This document shows positions 1 to 8,216 of a stretch of 18,644 nucleotides of DNA, one piece after another (position 1 is the stretch's first letter; every line of letters starts with the position of its first letter). The stretch spans positions 1 through 18,644 of the forward strand of contig DATJIG010000166.1 of the NCBI GenBank assembly GCA_035493495.1, written 5' to 3'. Origin of the DNA: DATJIG01 sp035493495 (GTDB lineage Bacteria; Pseudomonadota; Alphaproteobacteria; SMXQ01). The notes under the pieces were generated by a model. The model was not told where the DNA came from and did not search any database. It was given only the letters and a program-made list of their open reading frames with translations. A program made the position numbers and the translations under genes.

Positions 1-97
1 AGGCAAGTGTAGCCTATCTAGGTGACTGATCCGAACACCCGACGAGACCCCACCCCGGGGCCACGCCGGGCGTTCGGTATTGTCGCGTGGGGAGATC

Positions 98-373
98 ATG
101 GCGCAGGACGAACTGTCGGACCGGGAACGGCGGATCAAGAAGCTTCTTTTTCAGAGCCGGCACCGCGGCACGCGCGAGGCCGATTTCCTGATCGGAGGCT
201 TCGCCGAGCGGCATCTCGCAGGTCTTCCCGACAACGAGATCGACGCGTTCGAGCGCCTGATCGAGGAGCCCGATCCCGACGTTGTCGATTGGATCCTGGG
301 TCGGGCGCCGGTGCCGACGGAGCATCAGGGGCCGCTTCTCAGATTGATGAAAAAGTTCAAGGACGAACGGTAA
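98..373 (+). CDS. sdhE: Succinate dehydrogenase assembly factor SdhE (YgfY/DUF339 family)
   Basis: A 91-residue protein of the SdhE/YgfY (Sdh5) family, which promotes covalent attachment of FAD to the flavoprotein subunit of succinate dehydrogenase in the cytoplasm. The diagnostic RGxxE motif is present as RGTRE at residues 23-27, followed by the family's short helical bundle and its acidic, Trp-containing C-terminal half (DVVDW). Length fits the family. I chose the ATG at 98 because a GGGGAG sequence lies just upstream (89-94); an in-frame TTG at 80 would add six residues with no better signal. The mfd start lies four bases past the stop, so the two are probably co-transcribed. Family assignment is firm from motif and size; the flavinylation role is family knowledge. 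Confidence 0.9.
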   Translation: MAQDELSDRERRIKKLLFQSRHRGTREADFLIGGFAERHLAGLPDNEIDAFERLIEEPDPDVVDWILGRAPVPTEHQGPLLRLMKKFKDER

Positions 374-377
374 TCCA

Positions 378-3300
378 TTGTCGAAAAACGGTAATACGAT
401 TCCACCAGCGACTCTGACCGAAGTTTTCGGAGCCCCGCCGGGACGCGACGCCCAGTTCCTCGCCGAGACGGTGCTGGCCCACGGCAAGCCCGGGGCCACC
501 GCGCTGGTTCACGTCGCGATCGACGATGAGGGCATGGCGCGGATGGCGAACACACTCGCCTTCTTCGCCCCGTCGGTCGAGGTGCTGACGTTTCCCGCCT
601 GGGACTGCCTCCCGTACGACCGCAGCTCGCCGAACGCCGAGGTCGTCAGTCGCCGCATCGCCACGCTCTCAGCGCTGGCGCAAGGCGGTGGCAACAAGCC
701 GCGCGTCGTGGTGACGACGGTCGACGCGCTGATCCAGCGCGTGCCGCCGCCGGAGACCTACGCCCGGACGGCGCTGACCATCGCCAAGGGCGGACGCGTC
801 GAGCTCGACGAGCTGATGGGTTTCCTGGCGGCCGACGGCTACCACCGCGCCGATACGGTGATGGAGCCGGGCGAGTATGCGATCCGCGGCGGCATCGTCG
901 ATCTTTATCCGGCGGGCGACAGCGCTCCCGTCCGCCTCGACCTGTTCGGCGACGAGGTCGAATCGCTGAAGCAGTTCGATCCGGCGAGCCAGCGCACCAC
1001 CCAGGAGATCGATCGCCTCGAGTTGCGGCCGGTGAGCGAGGTGCTGCTCACTCCCGAGTCCATTGCGCGCTTCCGCGAAGGCTACCGCGTCACCTGCGGC
1101 CCAGGCACAGACGATCCGCTGTACGAGTCGGTCAGCGCCGGGCACCGCCACACCGGTCTCGAACATTGGCTGCCGTTGTTCTACGAGCGTCTTGCGACAC
1201 TGCTCGAGTATACGCCCGATGCCGTCGTTTCGCTCGATCCCGAGGTCGACGCGGCGCGCGACGCCCAGCTCGATGAAATCCGCGAGTATTACGAGGCCCG
1301 CGCCAACATCGCGGCGCGTCCGTCGGCGATGACCGTCGAGGCCGAGCCTTACCATCCGTTGCCGCCCGACCACCTCTATCTCACGAAGGAGCAGTGGACC
1401 GGAATGCTGGGCCCGCGCGCGCGGCTCGCGTTCTCGTCGTTCGCCGCACCGGGCACGAAGAGCAACACGCTCGACGCCGAGGGCCGCATCGGTCGCGATT
1501 TCTCGCAGGCCCGCGTCACTCCTGACGTAAACGTGCTCGACACTGTCAAATCGCGCATCGCCGAAGAGCGCAAGGCGGGCCGTCGCACGCTGATCGTCAC
1601 CTACAGCAACGGCGCCCGCGAACGCACCCAGAGCCTGCTCGGCAAGCGCGGCATGGAAGGACTGAAGCCGGTCGACTCATGGGACGAGATCGTCAAGCTC
1701 GCGCCGTCCGATGTCGCGTTTGCGGTGCTCGGTCTCGAGCACGGCTGGGTGGCACCCGATCTGGCGCTGATCACCGAAGAAGACATCTTCGGCGAGCGCC
1801 TGGTGCGGCCGCCGCGCAAGCGCCGGAAGTCCGACACCTTCCTGCGCGACGCGACGGCGCTCAACGCCGGCGATCTGGTCGTCCATGAGGAGCACGGTAT
1901 CGGCCGCTACGACGGGCTGATCACCATCGAGGTCGCTGGCGCGCCGCACGACTGCCTGCGCGTGATGTACGACGGCGGCGACAAGCTGTTCGTGCCGGTC
2001 GAGAACATCGAGGTGCTGTCGCGCTACGGCGAGGATCAGGGCACCGTCACGCTCGACAAGCTCGGCGGCGTCGGCTGGCAGTCGCGCAAGGCGCGCCTCA
2101 AGCAGCGGCTGCGCGACATGGCGGCCGAGCTTCTCAAGATCGCGGCGGCGCGCAAGCTCGCGCGCGCCGAATCGCTGACGGCTGCGCCGGGGGCCTACGA
2201 GGAGTTCGCGGCGCGCTTCCCGTTCCACGAGACCGAGGATCAGCTCGCGGCGATCGGCGATACGCTCGCCGACATGGCGTCGGACCGTCCGATGGACCGC
2301 CTGATCTGCGGCGACGTCGGCTTCGGCAAGACCGAGGTTGCGCTGCGCGCCGCGTTCGTCGCCGCGCAAGCCGGCGCGCAGGTCGCCGTCGTCACGCCGA
2401 CCACGCTGCTCTGCCGTCAGCACTACGAAACCTTCAAGGCCCGCTTCAGCGGATTTCCGGTGCGCATCCGCCAGCTCTCGCGCCTGACCACGCCGAAGGA
2501 CGCCAAGGCGATCAAGGAAGAGATGACGTCTGGCCGGGTCGACATCGTCGTTGGCACCCATTCGCTGCTGGCGAAGAGCGTGAAGTTCGGACGCCTCGGC
2601 CTTCTCATCGTCGACGAGGAGCAGCACTTCGGCGTCGCCCACAAGGAGCGCCTGAAGCAGCTCCGCGCCGACGTCCATGTGCTGACTCTCACGGCGACGC
2701 CGATCCCGCGCACGCTTCAGCTCGCGCTCACCGGCGTCAAGGACATGAGCATCATCGCCACGCCACCTGTGGACCGGCTGGCGGTGCGCACCTTCGTTCT
2801 GCCCTACGATCCGGTTGTCCTCGCCGAGGCGATCCGCCGCGAGCGGTTCCGCGGCGGCCAGTGCTTCTACGTCGCGCCGAAGATCAAGGATCTGTCCTCG
2901 ATCATCGGCGAGCTGAAGACATTGGTGCCAGACGCCCGCGCGGTCGCCGTGCACGGCCAGATGCCCGCGACGGACATCGAGGACGTGATGACGCGGTTCT
3001 ACAACGGGCAGTACGACATTCTGGTGTCGACGAACATCATCGAGTCGGGGCTCGATCTGCCCAACGTCAACACGCTGATGGTTCACCGCTCGGACGTGTT
3101 CGGACTGGCGCAGCTCTATCAGCTCCGCGGCCGGGTAGGGCGCGGCAAGCGGCGCGCCTACGCGTATCTGACGACGCCGCCGGGCCGCAAGCTCGCCGAG
3201 ACGGCGACGCGCCGGCTCCACGTCATGCAGTCGCTCGACTCGCTCGGCGCCGGATTCACGCTCGCGAGCCATGATCTCGACATCCGAGGCGCGGGCAACC

Positions 3301-3875
3301 TGCTCGGCGAGGAGCAGTCGGGCCACATCAAGGAAGTCGGCATCGAGCTCTATCAGAACATGCTCGAGGAGGCGGTCGCCGAGCTCAAGGGCGCGCCCCC
3401 GGAGAGCATCGCGACCTGGTCGCCGCAGATCGCGCTGTCGGTCCCGGTGCTGATCCCCGAAACCTACGTTCCGGATCTGCCGGTTCGGCTCGCGCTCTAC
3501 CGCCGCATCGCGGAGCTCGCCGACATGCAGGCGACGGAGTCGTTCGCGGCCGAGCTCGCCGACCGCTTCGGCGCGCTGCCGGCCGAGGTCGAGAACCTGC
3601 TCGAGGTCGTTGCTCTCAAGGCGCTGTGCCGCCGCGCCGGGGTCGAGAAAGTGGACGCCGGGCCGAAGGGCGCGGTGATCGCGTTCCGCGAGAACAAGTT
3701 CAGCAATCCGGCCGGGCTGGTGAAGCTGATTGGCGACAGCGCCGGTACGGTCAAACTGCGACCGGACCACCGGCTGGTATTCCAGCGCGTGTGGAGCGAC
3801 GAGGCGACGCGGGTCGCCGGAATCGAGCGCGTGCTCGAGGATCTCGCGCGGATCGCCGAACTGGTTCCTGCCTGA
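378..3875 (+). CDS. mfd: Transcription-repair coupling factor Mfd
   Basis: Full-length Mfd (1165 residues, the usual size). It recognises RNA polymerase stalled at a DNA lesion, pushes it off with its ATP-driven translocase and recruits UvrA. The order is a UvrB-like N-terminal module (about 1-350), the RNA-polymerase-interaction domain beginning with LNAGDLVVHEEHGIGRYDGL (about 490-510), a RecG-like translocase, and a C-terminal TRCF domain (about 1025-1140). Visible motifs: Walker A GDVGFGKTE near 645, DEEQ at 746-749, TATPIPRT, SGLDLPNVNT, and motif VI QLYQLRGRVGR near 912. The start is a TTG at 378 with only a weak, distant AAGGA (359-363); no ATG lies near enough, and the N-terminal sequence from this codon looks like family sequence. 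It follows sdhE by four bases and is convergent with the next gene 21 bases away. Confidence 0.97.
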   Translation: MSKNGNTIPPATLTEVFGAPPGRDAQFLAETVLAHGKPGATALVHVAIDDEGMARMANTLAFFAPSVEVLTFPAWDCLPYDRSSPNAEVVSRRIATLSALAQGGGNKPRVVVTTVDALIQRVPPPETYARTALTIAKGGRVELDELMGFLAADGYHRADTVMEPGEYAIRGGIVDLYPAGDSAPVRLDLFGDEVESLKQFDPASQRTTQEIDRLELRPVSEVLLTPESIARFREGYRVTCGPGTDDPLYESVSAGHRHTGLEHWLPLFYERLATLLEYTPDAVVSLDPEVDAARDAQLDEIREYYEARANIAARPSAMTVEAEPYHPLPPDHLYLTKEQWTGMLGPRARLAFSSFAAPGTKSNTLDAEGRIGRDFSQARVTPDVNVLDTVKSRIAEERKAGRRTLIVTYSNGARERTQSLLGKRGMEGLKPVDSWDEIVKLAPSDVAFAVLGLEHGWVAPDLALITEEDIFGERLVRPPRKRRKSDTFLRDATALNAGDLVVHEEHGIGRYDGLITIEVAGAPHDCLRVMYDGGDKLFVPVENIEVLSRYGEDQGTVTLDKLGGVGWQSRKARLKQRLRDMAAELLKIAAARKLARAESLTAAPGAYEEFAARFPFHETEDQLAAIGDTLADMASDRPMDRLICGDVGFGKTEVALRAAFVAAQAGAQVAVVTPTTLLCRQHYETFKARFSGFPVRIRQLSRLTTPKDAKAIKEEMTSGRVDIVVGTHSLLAKSVKFGRLGLLIVDEEQHFGVAHKERLKQLRADVHVLTLTATPIPRTLQLALTGVKDMSIIATPPVDRLAVRTFVLPYDPVVLAEAIRRERFRGGQCFYVAPKIKDLSSIIGELKTLVPDARAVAVHGQMPATDIEDVMTRFYNGQYDILVSTNIIESGLDLPNVNTLMVHRSDVFGLAQLYQLRGRVGRGKRRAYAYLTTPPGRKLAETATRRLHVMQSLDSLGAGFTLASHDLDIRGAGNLLGEEQSGHIKEVGIELYQNMLEEAVAELKGAPPESIATWSPQIALSVPVLIPETYVPDLPVRLALYRRIAELADMQATESFAAELADRFGALPAEVENLLEVVALKALCRRAGVEKVDAGPKGAVIAFRENKFSNPAGLVKLIGDSAGTVKLRPDHRLVFQRVWSDEATRVAGIERVLEDLARIAELVPA

Positions 3876-3896
3876 TCGCGCCCGGCTAGCGCTCTC

Positions 3897-5222
3897 CTAG
3901 AGCTGCGGCTCGCCGACGGTGGCGCGGGCTTCCGACAGGAACGTCTTGGCGTTGTGGTAGGCGTGGGCCGTCGCGCGGCCCGACGCGATCCACAGGCTGA
4001 ACGGCTCGCCGCCGATGCCGAACGCGGTGTGCGACAGCACGTCGTCGATCCGGTACATCAGCGACCGCGCGTCGTCGTCACCGGTGTTGGGAAGCACGAC
4101 CGCGAACTCTCCGGTGCCGAGGCGGCTGGCCATGTCCTCGGCGCGGATTAGGCGCTGGATCCAGCGCGCCACCTCGCCGTGCAGACGCCGCGCTTCAGCG
4201 GCGCCGTGTCCGTTGGTGGCGGCATCGAGATTGCGGATCGCGAACACCACGAGCGACAGCGGCCGGCGACGCGACTCGTGCGCATCGGTCAGGGTGGCGA
4301 GATGCGCCATCATGAAACGCTCGTCGACGAGGCCGGTCGGCACGTCGAGGAACTCCGACGGCACCGCGGACAGCAGCTGGTCGCGAAGCGTGCCGCGGAA
4401 GCGCTGGCGTCGGTGCTGCGCGGCGATTTCGGCGCCCAGAGTCTCGACACCGACATCATGCGGCAGAACGAGGCTCGCGCCCTGCGCGTATCCGTCGACC
4501 GGATCGGCGGCGAGCTCGTTATCGCCGAGCAGGAGAATTGGCAAGTGGAACAGGCGGGGATTCTTGCGGAGCTGATGGCACAGGCTCAGCACCGCGTCGC
4601 GCGACTCGCGGTCGGCACAGGCGACAAGGGCACCGCATTCCTCGGCGACCAGCGTGCGTTCCGCCCGAAACGGATCGTCGCAGAACACCGCGCGCACGCC
4701 GAGCTGGTCGATGGCGCGATGGATCGCGGCGGAATCATGAGGCCCGTGGGTCAGCACCAGGACCGGACGATCGGGACCCGGCTCGGCGCTCGTCCCGGCC
4801 TTCAGTCCGAGCTGGGACAGGGTGACCTGGCGCAGCGCGTATTCGTTGCGCATGGTGGTGAGGCGGGCGAGGGGCTCGAGGCGGAACAGGGCGGTCGCCG
4901 CATCGAGCGGACCCTCGAACACCTCGTCGACGGTGGCTTCGAGCGCGGCCCGACCGGCCGGATCGAGGCCGTTGTCGAGGGCGACCAGCAACGGGCGCAG
5001 CGGCTCGCACGCGGCGCGAATGGCGTCGGCGAAGCCACGCGGGTCGCGCAAGGCTTCGCGATCGGCGAGCACGATGTCCGGACACTCGGCCCGCGCGGCG
5101 TCCACCGCCTGGGCCGTGGTCTCGGCGCGGTACGCCGGATGACCCGATTTGAGGAGGTCCTCGGCGAAGGCGCGAAGCGGTCGGCTACTCCCGACGAGAA
5201 GCATGCGTACCGATGCGGCCAT
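3897..5222 (-). CDS. Degenerate PleD/PopA-like protein: two receiver-like domains plus catalytically dead GGDEF domain with intact c-di-GMP I-site
   Basis: A 441-residue cytoplasmic protein with two receiver-like domains (about 6-115 and 152-265) and a C-terminal GGDEF domain (about 285-435), the PleD architecture. Receiver 1 keeps an Asp at the phospho-acceptor position (D54 in VLADRE) but lacks the beta-1 acidic pair (VGSSRP) and the conserved Lys; receiver 2 also lacks the acidic pair. In the GGDEF domain the signature reads GTGEF (369-373), and the metal-binding Asp positions of the following-strand motif are replaced (FAIRNLD at 327-333), so diguanylate cyclase activity is unlikely. RAED at 360-363 sits exactly five residues before the signature, the spacing of the inhibitory RxxD c-di-GMP site. 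This combination matches PopA of Caulobacter, a c-di-GMP receptor in CtrA degradation. Similarity to PopA is my inference from architecture; orthology is untested. The start has no strong ribosome site; ATG at residue 7 is an alternative. Confidence 0.8.
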   Translation of the reverse strand: MAASVRMLLVGSSRPLRAFAEDLLKSGHPAYRAETTAQAVDAARAECPDIVLADREALRDPRGFADAIRAACEPLRPLLVALDNGLDPAGRAALEATVDEVFEGPLDAATALFRLEPLARLTTMRNEYALRQVTLSQLGLKAGTSAEPGPDRPVLVLTHGPHDSAAIHRAIDQLGVRAVFCDDPFRAERTLVAEECGALVACADRESRDAVLSLCHQLRKNPRLFHLPILLLGDNELAADPVDGYAQGASLVLPHDVGVETLGAEIAAQHRRQRFRGTLRDQLLSAVPSEFLDVPTGLVDERFMMAHLATLTDAHESRRRPLSLVVFAIRNLDAATNGHGAAEARRLHGEVARWIQRLIRAEDMASRLGTGEFAVVLPNTGDDDARSLMYRIDDVLSHTAFGIGGEPFSLWIASGRATAHAYHNAKTFLSEARATVGEPQL

Positions 5223-5302
5223 TGCGGATTTCCCGTGCTTGATCCCGGGCCTGGTCGGGAGCCCGGCGGATCGATTGTGTTCTAGGCATTTGACCCAACG
5301 GC

Positions 5303-5320
5303 GTTAAAGTTTTGGTTAAC
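5303..5320. promoter_or_regulatory. Inverted GTTAA-N8-TTAAC element, near-match to a CtrA site
   Basis: GTTAA (5303-5307) and TTAAC (5316-5320) form a perfect inverted repeat separated by eight bases, in the AT-rich part of the divergent region between the PopA-like gene and the pentapeptide-repeat gene. The CtrA consensus is TTAA-N7-TTAA(C), so spacing is one base too long unless one half is read as TAAA. On the other strand the right half reads TTAACCAA, one base from the TTAACCAT variant seen in Hyphomicrobiales. A TTGACC that could act as a -35 element lies at 5290-5295. Binding is not shown; this is a motif lead. Confidence 0.35.
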
Positions 5321-5339
5321 TTCAGGCCGCACAATTCAC

Positions 5340-5362
5340 CCAGGTAGGTTCATCCAGGTAGG
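5340..5362 (+). repeat. Direct repeat CCAGGTAGG x2, 14-base period
   Basis: CCAGGTAGG occurs at 5340-5348 and again at 5354-5362, starting 14 bases apart, in the leader of the pentapeptide-repeat gene about 50 bases before its ATG. Both copies are exact. It could be an operator half-site pair or a local duplication. I do not recognise a factor with this site. Confidence 0.5.
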
Positions 5363-5412
5363 GACCGGCCGGCGGCAAAGTGCCGGCGGGCGGGGGGCTG
5401 AGGAGTTCAGTG

Positions 5413-6705
5413 ATGTCGATGTCCAGCGGGAGCCTCGCTTACACTCTCAAGCGCCATCAGGATTTTCTGGATGGTGTGGAGGGCGGGAAACGCGCGAATT
5501 TGGCCGGGGTCATCCTGTCGGGACTCAATCTCGACGGGGTGGTGCTGCGCACCGCCGTGGCGACGGGTGCCGACCTTTCCCGAAGCCTGCTCGTCGGCGC
5601 CGACCTCAGCTTCATGGACCTGACCCGCGCCAACCTGTCGCTGACCAATCTCACCCGCGCCAACCTGTTCCGCTCCGATCTCAAGGGAGCGAAGTTGCGG
5701 GGCGCCCGCCTGCTTCAGGCCAATCTCGGCGAGGCGGATCTGCGCTCGGGCGACGCCGCCGTCGACGGCAGGGATTCCGTCACCGATCTTCGCGACTCGC
5801 GCCTCGAGCGATCAAACCTCGCGAAGGCCGATCTGTCGCGCGCGCAGATGGCGTCCTCGTCGGCGATCAGCGCGGACCTCGAAGGTGCGATCCTCATCGA
5901 CACAGATCTCACCGGCGCCAAGCTCGCCGACGCGAATCTCGCGTCCGCGCAACTTGCCGGTGCCAATCTCGAACTCGCTGATCTCTCGGGCGCCGATCTT
6001 TCCGGTGCGTCGCTCGCGGGATGCAATCTGCGCGGCGCGCGTCTCACCGGCGCGCGACTCGAGAACGCGGATCTCACCGGCGCCGATCTCAGCGACACGT
6101 TCAGCTCGCGCCAGCTCGAAAGCCTCGGGATCGACATCCAGAAGGTGCTGCTCGACCACGAGCAGTGGATCGCCTCGAACGGGAGCCGCGGCCGTCGCGC
6201 AATTCTGCGCGGGGCCGATCTCTCGGACGTTCACCTCGAGGGCCGCAACTTCAACGGCGCGAGTCTCGCGCACGCCAATCTGCGCGGCGCGCTGCTCAAC
6301 CGCTGCACGCTGCTGCTCGCCGACCTGTCGGGTGCCGATCTGTCGTACGCGTCGCTGGTGATGGCGGACCTGATGGGCGCCAATCTGTCCGGCGCCAATC
6401 TCTCGCATGCGCGCCTGCGTCAGGCGAATCTCGGGCCGGCGACGATCTGGCGTCCGGACGGCCAGCACGCGACCCGTCTGTGGGCGGTGAACCTGTCGGG
6501 TGCGGATTTGAGCCACGCCGATCTGTCGAGCGCCAACCTCAAGGAAGCCAATCTGAAGGGCGCGGACATGAGCGAGGCCGATCTCACCGACGCCGACATC
6601 GAGGAAGCGGATTTCCAGGACGCGGTCTTGCGGAACACTCTGCTCAACGCGGAGGCTGCGAAGGCGCTCGGCGTGGTGAGGCGCCAGGACGACAAGCAGT
6701 CCTAG
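5413..6705 (+). CDS. Pentapeptide-repeat protein, two beta-helix modules
   Basis: A 430-residue protein built mainly of A(D/N)LXX pentapeptide repeats, which fold as a right-handed quadrilateral beta-helix. No signal peptide or membrane segment is visible, so it is probably cytoplasmic. ATG 5413 is preferred because GAGGAG (5400-5405) lies seven bases upstream; a GTG at 5380 lacks such a site. The repeats are interrupted near residues 112-130, 230-265 and 345-355. Two interruptions carry a related helical leader: LKRHQDFLDG at 12-21 and LLDHEQWIAS at about 246-255, each followed by a basic stretch, an Ala-x-Leu and fresh repeats, suggesting an internal duplication of a capped module. Function is unknown; some relatives mimic DNA and protect gyrase, but nothing here points to that role. 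Transcribed away from the PopA-like gene. A hairpin follows the stop. Confidence 0.92.
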   Translation: MSMSSGSLAYTLKRHQDFLDGVEGGKRANLAGVILSGLNLDGVVLRTAVATGADLSRSLLVGADLSFMDLTRANLSLTNLTRANLFRSDLKGAKLRGARLLQANLGEADLRSGDAAVDGRDSVTDLRDSRLERSNLAKADLSRAQMASSSAISADLEGAILIDTDLTGAKLADANLASAQLAGANLELADLSGADLSGASLAGCNLRGARLTGARLENADLTGADLSDTFSSRQLESLGIDIQKVLLDHEQWIASNGSRGRRAILRGADLSDVHLEGRNFNGASLAHANLRGALLNRCTLLLADLSGADLSYASLVMADLMGANLSGANLSHARLRQANLGPATIWRPDGQHATRLWAVNLSGADLSHADLSSANLKEANLKGADMSEADLTDADIEEADFQDAVLRNTLLNAEAAKALGVVRRQDDKQS

Positions 6706-6720
6706 GCGGTCTCGAATCCA

Positions 6721-6735
6721 CGGCGCCTTGCGCCG
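6721..6735 (+). terminator. Hairpin after pentapeptide-repeat gene
   Basis: CGGCGC (6721-6726), loop CTT, GCGCCG (6730-6735): a perfect six-pair GC stem 15 bases past the stop. No T-run follows, so it is at best a transcript 3'-end stabiliser or a weak, factor-assisted terminator. Confidence 0.3.
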
Positions 6736-6784
6736 GCCTCGGCTCGCGCGCTAACGTCCCCCTTTCACGTCGAGGAGGACTGAC

Positions 6785-7495
6785 ATGGCACCCAAGGCGC
6801 CGATTCCGGCTTTTGAAGACCACTGCTGGAAGGATCTGCTCGACGACGAGCTGCTGGAGATCTATTCCGCTTATCAGCGTCCGCTGAAGGTCGGCGCCAA
6901 GCCGGCGCTGCTCGCGATCGATCTCTACAACTCGGCCTACTGGGGCGGAAACGTTCCGGTCGCCGAGGCCAACCGCAAGCATCGCGGCTCCTGCGGCGAG
7001 AACGCCTGGAAGGCGATCGAGCCGACCAAGCGGCTGTTCGCCGCCGCCCGCGCGGCGGGAATCCCGGTGATCTACACGACCCGCAAGCCGGATACACGCG
7101 GCGTCAACTCGACCCATCGCGATCACGGCGGCAATGCGCTGCCCGAGGATATCTACGACATCTACGAGGCGTTCCCGCCGCAGCCGGGCGAGCTCATCAT
7201 CCACAAGGAGCGGGCATCGGGCTTCTTCGGCACGCCTCTGGTCGCGCACCTGAGGCTGATGGGCGTCGACAGCCTGATCGTCTGCGGCGAAAGCACTTCG
7301 GGATGCGTGCGTGCGAGCGTGGTCGAGGGTTACTCGTACGGCTATCACATTACGGTGGTCGAGGAGTGCACCTACGACCGGTCGATGCTGTCGCACAAGG
7401 TCAACCTGTTCGATCTCCATCACAAGTATGCCGACGTGATGAAGGTCGACGAGGTGATCGCTCACCTGACGAAGATGGCGCGCAAGGTCGCCTGA
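6785..7495 (+). CDS. Isochorismatase-family cysteine hydrolase
   Basis: A 236-residue member of the isochorismatase-like cysteine hydrolases, which cleave C-N amide or vinyl-ether bonds in small molecules (nicotinamide, N-carbamoylsarcosine, maleamate, isochorismate). The catalytic triad is visible: D46 (AIDLYN), K141 (IHKERASGFFGT) and C174 (GESTSGCVRASV), the Cys preceded by the usual cis-peptide region. The roughly 38-residue N-terminal extension before the core makes it a little longer than simple members and resembles amidase-type relatives rather than true isochorismatases. The start is clear: AGGAGG at 6773-6778, six bases before the ATG. It is transcribed alone; no siderophore or NAD genes are adjacent. 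The substrate cannot be told from sequence. The hydrolase and TRAP operon nearby could belong to the same pathway, but the DUF599 gene lies between on the other strand. Confidence 0.9.
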   Translation: MAPKAPIPAFEDHCWKDLLDDELLEIYSAYQRPLKVGAKPALLAIDLYNSAYWGGNVPVAEANRKHRGSCGENAWKAIEPTKRLFAAARAAGIPVIYTTRKPDTRGVNSTHRDHGGNALPEDIYDIYEAFPPQPGELIIHKERASGFFGTPLVAHLRLMGVDSLIVCGESTSGCVRASVVEGYSYGYHITVVEECTYDRSMLSHKVNLFDLHHKYADVMKVDEVIAHLTKMARKVA

Positions 7496-7523
7496 CGCCC
7501 CATCCTGTAGGTGATTTGCGCGC

Positions 7524-8216
7524 CTAGCGCGGGCCGGTGTCGAGACCGGCCTGCAGCGCGCGGAGCTCGGGCGATCGGAACTCGCGCCAGTAATTGACCA
7601 TCACGACAAGCGTGGTGGCGACGATCAGCAGCCACGGATGGACGAACCAGCCGAGGAAGGCGAGCGCGAAAAAGTAGGCGCGCAGGCCGAGGTTGAAGTG
7701 ATGTCCCATCAGGTTCGTCATGCGCGCGGCGCGCTCCGCATGCGCGGCGGCTTCCGGTGATCCGGCGGCGGGCGCGGCGCCGATCAGGATCGCGCAATAG
7801 TTCGACATCCGCGACGCCCAGGCGAACTGGAAGAACGCGTAGACGAAGATCACGATCAACAGCAGATCCTTGATCTCCCACGCGGTCTGCGAGGTCGTGA
7901 CCGCGAACGGCAGGCCGGCGAGGGCGCTGATCGCCCGGTCGGACGATCCCAGCAGCGCGAACAGACCGCCGATGACGAGGATCGTCGTCGAGGCGAAGAA
8001 CGTCATGTTGTGGGCGAGGCTCGCCAGCGCGTTGACGTCGACGAGGCGGATCTCGCGGTGACTCATCTCGAGCAGCCATTGCCGCCGGAACTTGTTCATC
8101 GCCGCCGAGATCGTCCGCTTGCGACGGCGTCCGGAGCGCGCGAACAGGGTGTAGCCGACCCAAGCGACGCAGAAGTAACCGAAGGCGATTAAGTCGAGGA
8201 TCTGGAAGTTGCGCAT
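7524..8216 (-). CDS. DUF599 family inner-membrane protein
   Basis: A 230-residue membrane protein of the uncharacterised DUF599 family. Four hydrophobic segments are visible: a first just after the start (LDLIAFGYFCVAWVGYTLF), a second around residues 65-88 (FFASTTILVIGGLFALL), a third around 112-130 (LLLIVIFVYAFFQFAW) and a C-terminal one (ALAFLGWFVHPWLLIVATTLVV). An Arg-rich loop (SGRRRKR) follows segment one, as expected for a cytoplasmic face, and the SNYCAILIGAAP and MGHHFNLGLRAYFFAL stretches are typical of the family. The reading frame stays open upstream to 8495, but that extension has no family character; ATG 8216 gives the normal DUF599 start and length, though without a strong ribosome site. 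Convergent with the isochorismatase-family gene (28-base gap). Function is unknown. Confidence 0.85.
   Translation of the reverse strand: MRNFQILDLIAFGYFCVAWVGYTLFARSGRRRKRTISAAMNKFRRQWLLEMSHREIRLVDVNALASLAHNMTFFASTTILVIGGLFALLGSSDRAISALAGLPFAVTTSQTAWEIKDLLLIVIFVYAFFQFAWASRMSNYCAILIGAAPAAGSPEAAAHAERAARMTNLMGHHFNLGLRAYFFALAFLGWFVHPWLLIVATTLVVMVNYWREFRSPELRALQAGLDTGPR

Noticed and set aside
1677..3770. 697-codon open frame antisense to mfd
   Set aside because: Runs opposite a motif-complete Mfd; the translation is Arg/Asp/Leu-rich with no domain, as expected from GC-biased codon use.
4179..5285. 368-codon plus-strand frame opposite the PopA-like gene
   Set aside because: The opposite strand encodes recognisable receiver and GGDEF domains; this frame has none.
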